Of a stretch of 64,000 nt of DNA, positions 42,503 through 52,017 are shown one piece after another (positions within the stretch are counted from its first letter, which is position 1; each line of letters opens with the position of its first letter). The position numbers and the translations under genes were made by a program. The notes under the pieces are model-generated. The model saw only the letters and a program-made list of their open reading frames with translations. It ran no database searches and was not told the origin of the DNA. Origin of the DNA: Sulfobacillus acidophilus (lineage in GTDB: Bacteria > Bacillota > Sulfobacillia > Sulfobacillales > Sulfobacillaceae); the NCBI GenBank assembly GCA_003023745.1, contig PXYV01000005.1, positions 1-64,000 of the forward strand, given 5' to 3'.

Positions 42503-42914
42503 CTAAAGGGCACCGTCATGTGCCAGAGACCACCAATCGATCGGCGCCCCTCCGAGATTAGTCTCCACATTCCCATAGCCGTTTACGTGCCATCCCCATA
42601 GAGTGCGCGTGAGATACCACCCATTAAAGCCAGCCCCTTGCCCTACCGGGACTTCGGACACAATGAGACGGCCCTGGGCAAATGGCACGGACTCCACGAC
42701 CCCTGGAATCGGGTCGTGGGCGGTAGCCAGCGCCCGCATCGGGGTGGCGTGGTCGGAAAACCGATGCGCCACCACGCCACCCACCACCAGCACACCCGCG
42801 GCAGGTTCCCCATGATATAGAATGGTAGTATCGGTATGTCCAGACACTTCCGAATACCATAAGCACAGCCAGCACAAGAATTCTAACCGCCCTGTGCGCA
42901 TACATGATTCTCAC
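42503..42914 (-). pseudogene. Membrane-anchored protein of unknown function, frameshifted
   Basis: N-terminal TM MRIMYAHRAVRILVLAVLMVFGSVWTYRYYHSI in one frame continues as YHGEPAAGVLVVGGVVAHRFS... in another; both ORFs overlap at this point. Confidence 0.55.
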
Positions 42915-43075
42915 GGCCGAGACCTTCTTTCGTCATTACATTAGCCATGGCATTCCATTGTTCATCTCTGGTTATATTCGAGGCTTTCTTGAACATGTCC
43001 TTGCGGGACACTCGCCCCCAAGAGTGCATGATTAGCAACCTGAAGAAATAGAAAGGGGATCGAAGCTTCTTCGGG

Positions 43076-43336
43076 CTAAAGCCGACGGTAGACCTCGCCG
43101 CGTGGGGCAATGTCGCTGACCTGAACCTCATGCAGTGGCTCATCGATGCGATAGACGATACGCCAAGTGCCCACCCGGCTCGATCGCAGACCTTCGGCAT
43201 TCGTGAGGGGTTTTGTGAACAGATCACGGGGATTTTTGGCCAGTTGTTCTAACCGGTCGATAATTCGTTGCTGGGCCATCCGATCCAGACGTTCCAAATA
43301 CCGTGCCGCTTGCCGCGAGAGGATGATTTCATACAT
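43076..43336 (-). CDS. RelE/ParE-family toxin
   Basis: MYEIILSRQAARYLERLDRMAQQRIIDRLEQLAKNPRD...WRIVYRIDEPLHEVQVSDIAPRGEVYRRL. Confidence 0.85.
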   Translation of the reverse strand: MYEIILSRQAARYLERLDRMAQQRIIDRLEQLAKNPRDLFTKPLTNAEGLRSSRVGTWRIVYRIDEPLHEVQVSDIAPRGEVYRRL

Positions 43337-43535
43337 CGTGTTGGCGGCGCCAATCCTTGAGGTTGACACGATCGCCCTGGGCAATCTGCCGCTCACCGTG
43401 TTGGACCCGTTGCCACTCGTCGGGCGTGAGCGTGTCCGTGTCTTGCTGGAGCCATCGGACATAATCCACCACATCATCGACCCACCGGTCGTCCATGTGG
43501 TCAATTAAGCGTCGCAATTCGTCCTTCGAGCTCAT
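43329..43535 (-). CDS. Antitoxin partner of RelE-like toxin
   Basis: 68 aa ORF directly upstream of and overlapping the RelE start. Confidence 0.65.
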   Translation of the reverse strand: MSSKDELRRLIDHMDDRWVDDVVDYVRWLQQDTDTLTPDEWQRVQHGERQIAQGDRVNLKDWRRQHDV

Positions 43536-43639
43536 GGCTACCGCTCCCTTCTTATCAATTTCATTATCGCAAGATCTAGTCGTCGGTGTCCATCCGGGTC
43601 GTTCGACATCACGGCGGCAGTCTACCCCGTTCCTGTAAC

Positions 43640-43659
43640 GTTGATGCGTTTACGCCCCC
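43640..43659 (+). repeat. Dispersed intergenic motif, copy e
   Basis: GTTGATGCGTTTACGCCCCC followed by CGAAT-cccgctc-ATTCG. Confidence 0.65.
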
Positions 43660-43865
43660 GAATCCCGCTCATTCGCATTATGAAGCATTCCTGGTATTTC
43701 AAGCCGCCCCCGATCTCCAAAACGCCGAATGCGAGGCTGCTGTTTCGGCTCGGCGGGGTGGTCGGCCGCCACGTGGGCTATGCAGGACAAGACGGACGAG
43801 GCGTGGAAGGACTATAGAAAGCCACAGTCGTCAGGATGAGATCTTTGAACAAACCTATCGGAACA

Positions 43866-44365
43866 TGGCACGTCGAGCAACTCGCGTTGTGCCGCGTCAG
43901 GAATACCTCAATGAGCGCTGCAACGAAGGGCTGACCCACGCGCTAGCTCTCCTCGAATCGACCGCGGTGAAGTATCCGCGCGACGTGGCCATGGTCAATG
44001 TCCAGGAACTCACGTCGGACGCCCTGCACGCAGTGTATTGGGAGCAGCTCGTTCCCTCCGCTGTCCGGTGGCAGCGTGAAGTTCGCCGTGTCTTTGGCAC
44101 AAATGAACACTCAGGCTCTGACGGCTCAAAATTGGGAGTCCGTGTGCCCTTGTTGCTAATCCGGTTCAAAGAGTTTGACTCCGCACTCATGGCTCCTTAC
44201 ATTGATGGGCATGTTAGGCCGCGGCAAATCGTCACGATTCCTGATGTATTGCACTCCTTGTCGGATGCAGAACAGCGGCGCTTGTTAACCATTCAGCCCG
44301 GAGGAAGCCGCTCAGTTGCTGGATCCCGAGTTTGTATCCTGGGATCCGGAATCCAAGCACCATAG
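43866..44365 (+). CDS. Hypothetical ORF, unrecognised family
   Basis: Open frame MARRATRVVPRQEYLNERCNEGLTHALALLE...; no recognised motif. Confidence 0.25.
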
Positions 44366-44390
44366 CGTATGAGGCCCGCATAGGCGGTCT

Positions 44391-44617
44391 GTGCTCAATT
44401 ACCTCAACAAATTAGATGTGCCCACCCGACGGCGTCTCGAGGCCGCCCTAAAAGCGCTTTCGGAAGTCCCACCGACGGGAGACATTCGGCCACTGGCTGG
44501 ACAGACCGGCACTTATCGGTTGCGGCTTGGTCGTTTCGCCTCCTCTTCCACATCGACCACCAGCAGGAAGTTAGCTTCGTGGACGCCATCGGCTCACGAG
44601 GCGACATCTACAAATAG
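44391..44617 (+). pseudogene. RelE-family toxin remnant, frameshifted
   Basis: YLNKLDVPTRRRLEAALKALSEVPPTGDIRPLAGQTGTYRLRLGRF continues in another frame as RLLFHIDHQQEVSFVDAIGSRGDIYK*. Confidence 0.75.
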
Positions 44618-45498
44618 TGTGCCCCGTCGCAGGCGACCGCCGATGGGGTTGGCCCGTCTTGGGGGCTCGCACAGTTTAGCTTGCAGCGCCCATCGCGCCG
44701 ACACCGGCCACGGTTGCTGTACCGAGCGCTGTCTTCGAGATGAGGACTAGCCAGACGTGATCCTGACAATAGTTCGTGTGATGAACTATGAGATAGCGGA
44801 TTTTTGATGATGTTAGCGGATGTCGACATGCCGAAAAAATTTGTCCGCCTTAGACGCCCTCGCCCCGGCAAAATACCAAAAGATTTCATGCGACACCGGT
44901 GCGTTGACCGCACGACCTAGCGGAAATGTCAGGACAACCATCCTCATCGGTGGATGATTGAAGATCCCGCCCGCCATGAGGATACTGTGGACATCACTGA
45001 GCTCCACGGCCTGTACAGGCGTCGCATTTCTTAAGGAAAAATGTCTTCATGTCCACGGGCCGATGCCAAAATAGCCGTGTATTTCAACTCCCCGTTGGCC
45101 TTTTAGGATGAATCGACGAAGCTTTGGTCCGGCATCGCCTGTTCGCTGATCATATGAGCCCCGGCGATCGCGTCTGCTGGCTCAGCCTTATTCAGCGCCG
45201 CATCCCCGCTGGACCTATGAAGCGCCGTCGCAGTTCGACACAGGCGCCCCGGTGGAACCGCTGATCGTTTTGAACCAATGATCTCCTTGGCCTTCGCTTG
45301 GCCTGCGACCTACGCAGGGGAATGCGCGGGCCGTTTGTTCACTAACGCATTGCGTAACTTGTGTCGGCAGTCAATGACGTAACCCGCATTCGCATTGTTG
45401 GACGTTTTGCGTAAGAACGATTGGGGCACTATAAAGCATCAAACCAGCACGGCGGATACAAAGCCGCGTGTAAGACCACAAATGGGGAGGAAGCAATA

Positions 45499-46065
45499 AT
45501 GCCAGGGGACAGCGCGCCAAAACACGCGTCACGCAGCATACTTTTGACGACCGTTGACCATATGGTGAACTGGGCCCGATCCTCGTCGGTTTGGCCAGCA
45601 ACCTTTGGACTGGCGTGTTGCGCGATTGAGATGATGAGCGTGACCGACTCGCGGTATGATATTGCCCGGTTTGGTTCCGAAGCGTTTCGGGCATCGCCAC
45701 GCCAAGCGGATCTGATGATTGTGGCGGGACGGGTAAGTCAAAAAATGGCTCCCATCCTGCGCACGATTTGGGAGCAAATGCCTGAGCCAAAGTGGGTATT
45801 ATCGATGGGGGCCTGTGCGTCATCCGGGGGAGTCTTTGACAACTACGCCATTATTCAGGGCGTTGATCATATCGTGCCAGTGGATGTTTATGTGCCCGGC
45901 TGTCCGCCGACGCCTGAAGCCTTGCTCTTTGGCGTCTTGAAGCTGAGAGAAAAGATTGAGCAGGGGATCCCGCCGAAATATCTCGAACTGAGCAACTGGG
46001 ATGAAGCCGGATCGTATACCTGGCAACCTACAAGCGGGGATGACGCCAACCCTGCGCACGTTTGA
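45499..46065 (+). CDS. Second NuoB-like protein (orphan copy)
   Basis: [43 protein letters not shown]; very similar to NuoB at 16027-16566; no other nuo genes adjacent. Confidence 0.92.
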   Translation: MPGDSAPKHASRSILLTTVDHMVNWARSSSVWPATFGLACCAIEMMSVTDSRYDIARFGSEAFRASPRQADLMIVAGRVSQKMAPILRTIWEQMPEPKWVLSMGACASSGGVFDNYAIIQGVDHIVPVDVYVPGCPPTPEALLFGVLKLREKIEQGIPPKYLELSNWDEAGSYTWQPTSGDDANPAHV

Positions 46066-46343
46066 GCCAAATCCCCACAACGCCTCCCACTATGTTAAGT
46101 CGGGTGTGGGCTAGCTCTTCACAGTAAGGTGACGCATCCGGCTACCCACTCCGTTGACGGTTCGATCTCATATCACACGCATACCGGCCTTGTTCGGCCG
46201 TGAATTTGGTCTCGTCGCCGATACAATAGACATAATCCATTGTTTAACGCAAAACAATCCGCCGGTCGTCGGTCGAACCTGAGGTGACACGTTTATGAGT
46301 ACTTTTTATGCAGACTATCGTCACGGTAAATACAGTCCACGAA

Positions 46344-46562
46344 CTATGCCGTGCGCAGTCGGCGCGCCTCTTCTTGAAGAACATAATCCGCGAAACAATG
46401 GCGGCAAATAAAATCAACTGGTGCTAACTGCGCGCGATCGTAGAAGACATCATAGTGATAGTCAAAGAGTTCTTGACAGCGATGACAGCGATGCCGTACC
46501 GTCTTTAACGATACCCCAGTGGAGGATGGGGATAGGTCAATCTTACGCTGGCTTCTTGTCAT
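46344..46562 (-). CDS. Small zinc-ribbon protein
   Basis: Two CxxC motifs (CHRC, CRHC) in a 72 aa ORF. Confidence 0.45.
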   Translation of the reverse strand: MTRSQRKIDLSPSSTGVSLKTVRHRCHRCQELFDYHYDVFYDRAQLAPVDFICRHCFADYVLQEEARRLRTA

Positions 46563-46819
46563 ACACCATACACTTCCTTTCTCTGTGTCGATGAAGGGCT
46601 GACTATGCTTACTAATAATAAAACGATGTCGGGTTGTAAAAGGTTACCATGCAAAGAAATTTGTCATGCATCCGGAAGTATGCGGAGGTCACAAAACTCA
46701 GACGCCGGCGCGGCGGCAGTACATACGAGCGGGAAACCGAAATGGTAACGTTCGATGTGACATCTGTTGCATGGATACTCCACACAGTGGCGTTGGTGGT
46801 CATAAGGGAGGTGACCGAT

Positions 46820-47301
46820 ATGGAGTCCGGAGAGTGGCTGGTAAAGTTAAGGCCTTTGAATGTCGCTGAGGATGTGAACCTTGCACTATCTTGGTATGCC
46901 GACCCCGAAGTCCTGTATTTTTCTGAGGGAGCCAATGCTGGTCGGTTTGACGCGGCCCGCGTCGAACGAATGTATCGGTGGCTTTTGCATAAGGGACGCG
47001 TTTTCATTGTCGAGGTATTCGATGAGGGGTGGCGTGCCGTAGGGGATGTGGCACTATGCCCCGAGTTGATGCCGATCGTCATTGGGGATCCGCAGTACCG
47101 CAACCGCGGCGTCGGTACGCAGGTACTCTGTCTCTTGATTGAGGAGGCGCGACGAAGCGGTTGGACCAAACTCGTGGCCCACAAAGTCTATCGGTACAAT
47201 ACACCGCCATGCGGCTATTTGAGAAGTGCGAATTTGTGCCGAGCGGTGAGGGGGTCGAGGTTGACGGGCAGCCATTTGTGCGCTATGAAAAGGTTCTCTA
47301 G
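46820..47301 (+). pseudogene. GNAT acetyltransferase, frameshifted
   Basis: VIGDPQYRNRGVGTQVLCLLIEEARRSGWTKLVAHKVYRYNT, then MRLFEKCEFVPSGEGVEVDGQPFVRYEKVL* in another frame near 47200. Confidence 0.75.
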
Positions 47302-47719
47302 CATTCAAGTGACCGGGACGGTGGTTCTATATGTTTTGGCGCGCGCAAATTAGGATTCGTGATGGCAACGAATTGTCAAAGGTATTCGAGTGTTTTCCAT
47401 TGAAGTGGAAGCGTCATCAGCGAGGCGACCCACACACTCCGAAACACAATCTCGTGATTTTTAGCTTGCGGTCAGCCCGCGATGCGCGTAACAACTCCGA
47501 GTATCACCGTATTCGAAAATTATGCGTGCGCGAAGCGAAATCTCCAACGACATGGGGAACAATTAGGCAGTCTAGTCGGCCCTGCTAGGAGTTTGACATG
47601 GTAGGCCAGGATCACGAGTATAGCCATTCCAAAATTCGGAATAGAACCATGATCCTAAAAATCTTACTACTATTGGCGACCACGTATCGTCAAATGTATC
47701 AAATTAAGGAATCGGTCTA

Positions 47720-48934
47720 CTAGTGCCGCCCTGTCGACTGGTTGATGGGCAAGATTTTAGGATCCGTGTGATCTTTTCGATAGTACCAGGCTCCCCAAAA
47801 AACGGTGGAACCTACCATGAATATGCCGGAAGTGACTAAGACAAAGGACGCCTTTAAATGGGTGAGAAGGATGGATATTAGTGCTAGCCCTATGAGATTC
47901 ATGCCGTTCATCAGGAGGCGCTGTAAAGCAAAGATGTGGGCCTGGCGGTCGGGGGGGATCGATTGGCCGATTTCTGTGTCGAGCGCCACGTGCACCAAGG
48001 GGCTTCCAATACTGGCGAGAATGGTCATCAACAAGGCCATTACATAATTTCCGCTAAGCCCAATCAGTATGAAGCCCAGGCCCGTAAGTGCCCACGACAG
48101 AAAATAGAACGGCCGCAGATACCGAGACCAATGACGAGTTCGCATTACGATGAGGGTGCCAAGAACGGCGCTAATGCCCCAGACGGATCGAAAGACGCCA
48201 TACCCGATGGATTGGGTGTGCCACCGGTCGAGCACTAACAGCGGGATGCCGAGGGTGAACGCGGGCCAGGCCAAATTAGTCAGCATCCGCACGATAAAGC
48301 CGGTGCGGAGAAAGTCTTGATGGGTGAGTGCCGATAACGCTTCGTGCCATTGAAGGCGCGTTGCTGCATCGTTAAACACAGGTTGAGGAACGCGCCACCA
48401 CAAGAGGCTAGCGGCCAAGAGTAACGCCATCAGAGCGACGACCGTGCCATATGGTCCACTAAGAGCTAACAAGCCTCCTGCCAAAAGGGGTCCTACAATG
48501 CGACCGCTGCGTGATGCGACTTCGAATCGAGCCGACGCGAGAGGACGACGATTGGTTGCCGTCGACTGCATCATGAGTGACTGCGCCTTCGGAATGATGC
48601 GGGCCGAGTACCATCCCAACAGGCCTGCTGCCGCGATCCAAACAATTGCGCGGCGTGGTGATGCAATGGTGAGCACCAGGATAACGAAAGCCTCGATGAT
48701 GGTCCATTGCGCGAGTGAACCACCGTGTCCCCAGTCGGGACCGGTCGTGCCGACGACAATCGTGGGCACGAACTCCATCGTTAAGGCTGCTGCCATCCAC
48801 AGAGGTGAATGCGTCAATGCCAATACTTGCCATAGTAGAGCGGTTTGAAAGAAATTGTCGGCAGCATACGACACGCCAACCGCAAAGTAAAACGATCGCG
48901 CAGAAGGTAGGTCTTCCGTCCCGGGGTGGCTCAA
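47720..48934 (-). CDS. MFS transporter
   Basis: About 400 aa with many TM segments and MFS-like organisation. Confidence 0.75.
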   Translation of the reverse strand: MSHPGTEDLPSARSFYFAVGVSYAADNFFQTALLWQVLALTHSPLWMAAALTMEFVPTIVVGTTGPDWGHGGSLAQWTIIEAFVILVLTIASPRRAIVWIAAAGLLGWYSARIIPKAQSLMMQSTATNRRPLASARFEVASRSGRIVGPLLAGGLLALSGPYGTVVALMALLLAASLLWWRVPQPVFNDAATRLQWHEALSALTHQDFLRTGFIVRMLTNLAWPAFTLGIPLLVLDRWHTQSIGYGVFRSVWGISAVLGTLIVMRTRHWSRYLRPFYFLSWALTGLGFILIGLSGNYVMALLMTILASIGSPLVHVALDTEIGQSIPPDRQAHIFALQRLLMNGMNLIGLALISILLTHLKASFVLVTSGIFMVGSTVFWGAWYYRKDHTDPKILPINQSTGRH

Positions 48935-49800
48935 TCGCTGGTCGCTCCCTTCGTTGTTACCGTATCAGACTTGCCGAGGTTTTTTAAGCGACTGCGTCAA
49001 ATCCTGTCTCAAAGCCCAGGTGCCATGTGACTGCGCTGATCGATTCGATGCATGAAAGGGGGCATGATGGCTTATGCAGCCTGGAACCTAAAAATCGGTC
49101 GCGGTGGGTCCGGCTGTACTAACTTCCCGCTCCCTCTAGCCTATCGCGCATCAGGAGAAGGAGGCGCATGCAATGAATTTGGCATCGAAGCAGATTAAGT
49201 TGAGACAATTCAATCCGGGGGGATACCTCGTCGGTACACGCTCATGCCAGTGACGAACATTGGGGCGAAATCGCTGGCATGATTCTACTCAATTTACTGT
49301 GCGAGACAGACGACACATGTCAAAATTGGTGAGCGGGCGAAACGCCGCCACCGTGCGACGGGAACGTCCTAAGAAGCAGTGCCCCCGTGTACTCTAGAAA
49401 GAGCAATCGTCTGTTGCTCGGTGTGCACGTCCAAACTGCTCGACCCGTGCATTCGCCGTACGAGGTAGAACGCAGCTACCTCAGCGACAAACCTGACGAC
49501 GTGTCGCGTTCGGTCGATCGGATGTCGAAGCCGAAAGAGATTAACGTAGGTTGTTAACTGGGTGACTCGCCCGGTAAGGACCGCCACGCTATTGTCCCGG
49601 TCGACGCCCGGCGAGATGAGATCCGAGGGCGAGCAAGATTTCAGGCCGTCACATGAAGCAACCTCTGCCGCACCGAAAGATTCCCCCGCAAATCTGAGTC
49701 TCGCACCTATGTGCGAAGACTTTAGCCTGCGGGAAGCGATGGAAACGTGGCACACCGACTGTGATACGATCGAGGTGGATGAGAGAGGTGGGGATGTTGC

Positions 49801-50310
49801 ATGCGCAATGCGCTATGGTGGCAGCGCTATCCCATGCGGGTGGCCTGGCCGAAAGTGCTTTGGGCGGGGATAATGTTAGGACTGCTAGGGGCTTTGGATC
49901 AGTGGCTGCATGTGGGTTTGATCTTTCTTGTCCCGCCATTTGCGGCGACCTTGAGCCTCCTTATCTACCTTCCAGAAAAGTCCGTGGCACAGCCGATTCC
50001 CGTGGTCGTGGGAAGCACCTTGGCATCCGCCTTAGGCACCTTGGTGGCGTTCATCGCGCACGGCCCACTGGTTGCCGCGCTGCTTGCCCTGGTGTTGCTG
50101 TGGTTATTGCCGCGTTGGGGCATCTATCACCCGCCAGCCTTGGCGTTAGCCATGTATCCGTTACTGCTGCACCCCGGGGTGTGGTTTCCGGTGATTGTGG
50201 TGTTGCCATTCACGGTGACTGCAGTCGTATCGTATGCGGGACTAACACGTGTTCTATCCCAGGGTCCGCGTTATCCGCTGGATGGAGCTACGGACCAGGG
50301 ATCGTGTTGA
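49801..50310 (+). CDS. HPP family membrane protein
   Basis: FLVPPFAATLSLLIYLPEKSVAQPIPVVVGSTLASALGT...YHPPALALAMYPLLLHPG. Confidence 0.75.
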   Translation: MRNALWWQRYPMRVAWPKVLWAGIMLGLLGALDQWLHVGLIFLVPPFAATLSLLIYLPEKSVAQPIPVVVGSTLASALGTLVAFIAHGPLVAALLALVLLWLLPRWGIYHPPALALAMYPLLLHPGVWFPVIVVLPFTVTAVVSYAGLTRVLSQGPRYPLDGATDQGSC

Positions 50311-50352
50311 TCAAGGCGATATGCGATTTTGCATCGGAAAGGAGTTTCATGC

Positions 50353-50931
50353 GTGCCTGACCTCATTTGGCCTGTGTACCTGAGCCTGGTGAACAGTCTC
50401 CACACCGATTGGATTCCCGCTGACCCGTTGTTGTCGGTGCAGCCATTAAGGGCGCTTTCCTGGTGTCCTCCGTGGCCGTGGTACCCTAAGGACTTGCCCC
50501 ATTGGGGCATCTCGCCTGCCCCGGGCCCGGTGGCCCGGGTGTGGTTTGCCGGAAATCCTCAAGGCCAGGAGCGCCGTGTCTTTGATGTCGTGGTTGAGGC
50601 GGTGGGCCGAAAGCGGCGATTGCTTCATCCAGTTACGGAGGCGACATTGGCACCATTGGGCAAAACGCACATTGCGGTGGCGGTGCTGACGACGCCGGGG
50701 TGACCGCTTTGTGCCGAGGCCGTGCGCCTGGCCCACGCCATGGCACTAGCTAGCCCAGCCATTACCAGTGTGGCGATCATGCTTGATGCCAGACCGTCAT
50801 TGACGGGGGCCCTGCAAATTCAACGTGTTCCGGTGGTCTTTATCGAAGGACAGCGTCTGGATGGACCGATCACGGAATGGGTTTTGGCGCAACGCCTACT
50901 TCAAGTGAGGGGGAGTTCGGATGCACCGTAG
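50353..50931 (+). CDS. Protein disulfide oxidoreductase-like (two thioredoxin folds) with in-frame TGA at the first position of CxxC; candidate selenoprotein
   Basis: Frame continuous across TGA at 50701-50703: ...HIAVAVLTTPG[TGA]PLCAEAVRLAHAMALASPAITSVAIML...IQRVPVVFIEG...; AAAGGAG RBS upstream of GTG 50353. Confidence 0.65.
50713..50732 (+). promoter_or_regulatory. SECIS-like hairpin downstream of in-frame TGA
   Basis: GCC-g-AGGC-CGTGC-GCCT-GGC: 7-bp stem with one bulged G and a 5-nt loop containing G 19 nt after the TGA. Confidence 0.45.
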
Positions 50932-50940
50932 ATCGCTCGC

Positions 50941-52017
50941 TCATCTGTTGGCAGCGGGAAGATGAGCGCGATGCTGAACGGCTGAGAAGCCGCGTAACGC
51001 CAGCATGGCGCATAGTTCAGCGATAAGATAAAAGCGTGCGGTCGGATCGATGATGTGCAACAGCAAGCGGGTGGATGTCTGCGGCGAGGACATGACGAGC
51101 GCGGCAATAGCCCAGATACCGACAACCAGCGTTGTCACGGCCAACCGAGTCAAGCGGCCCATCGGCCTCCAGGTAAACCCTAAACGAATATGCACCATCA
51201 AACTCAGCGCAACGCCAAGCGTCCAACTGAAGACCACGACGATGCCAATGCGTGACAAGAAGAACGTGCTATCCAGCGTGACATGGTCGAGAGCAAACAC
51301 TACGGGCCAGCGCAAGTGCGTCAGAGCTTGTGGACCTAAGGATCCCATGACGGCGGCATACAGCATGGCTAACATCACCCAAGGAATGACAATCGCCGTG
51401 ACCCGCCAGGCTGGGGTGGGCTCGCTTGCTAATTTTCGGGCCACCAGTCGAATGGTCGTGCCAATAGGAACACCAATGTAGGCTAAAATGCCGACTCCTT
51501 GAAAAATGGGCATTAACAGGATCTGGTCGTTGGGGGCAAGGGGGCGCAGATGTGTCACGTTGACCACCGCCAGCAATAGAATGAAGGCGGTGCCGAAAAT
51601 GAGAATGGGGACCCAGAGCATGGCCATTCGCCAGGCGGTTTGGGGTGCGCGATTGACGGCCAACCCGACGATAGCGGTTAGGGGTAAAATCAGTGCAGCA
51701 CGCGGTGTGTCAAAATAGAAAAAGGTTTGCAACATCGCGGCCAATTGGTTCAGCATGACGGCGTCGATGGCTCCGGTGACAATCAGCGCCACGCCGTCGA
51801 GGATGCGCGTGGCCGAGTGCCATATTCCGGACGGCTGTGGTGAAGGAATTAATAGCGTCAAGACCACGGTCCACACCAACGCCAAGACCAAAGCGATATC
51901 AGCATTTTGACCAGCCACCAGAACGACGTGAAGCGGCCAGACAAATAGGCCGCTACCCAGGACGCTGGCGGTTGTAATCCACAATAGGGCGGTTCGGGTT
52001 AATCCGGGACTTTTCAG
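50941..52017 (-). CDS. Spore germination protein GerAB-type (endospore permease)
   Basis: APC-like multi-TM protein downstream of gerAA- and gerAC-like genes; start uncertain (ORF opens at 52170; family homology appears to begin near ALKSPGLTR). Confidence 0.82.
   Translation of the reverse strand: MKSPGLTRTALLWITTASVLGSGLFVWPLHVVLVAGQNADIALVLALVWTVVLTLLIPSPQPSGIWHSATRILDGVALIVTGAIDAVMLNQLAAMLQTFFYFDTPRAALILPLTAIVGLAVNRAPQTAWRMAMLWVPILIFGTAFILLLAVVNVTHLRPLAPNDQILLMPIFQGVGILAYIGVPIGTTIRLVARKLASEPTPAWRVTAIVIPWVMLAMLYAAVMGSLGPQALTHLRWPVVFALDHVTLDSTFFLSRIGIVVVFSWTLGVALSLMVHIRLGFTWRPMGRLTRLAVTTLVVGIWAIAALVMSSPQTSTRLLLHIIDPTARFYLIAELCAMLALRGFSAVQHRAHLPAANR

Noticed and set aside
39712-43659. Dispersed motif as canonical integron attC sites
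   Set aside because: GTTRATG lacks the exact GTTRRRY core, no matching RYYYAAC arm with a long imperfect stem is visible, and no integrase is in the window. The cassette-like layout is kept only as an observation.
49369-49755. Minus-strand ORF 128 aa as a possible transposase fragment
   Set aside because: No convincing motif; overlapping ORFs on the opposite strand; left unannotated.
50701-50703. Simple nonsense mutation as the explanation of the in-frame TGA
   Set aside because: Not excluded, because Cys to TGA needs one substitution. A random nonsense event would rarely fall exactly on the catalytic Cys with an otherwise intact frame and a nearby hairpin, so recoding is preferred pending sel gene evidence.
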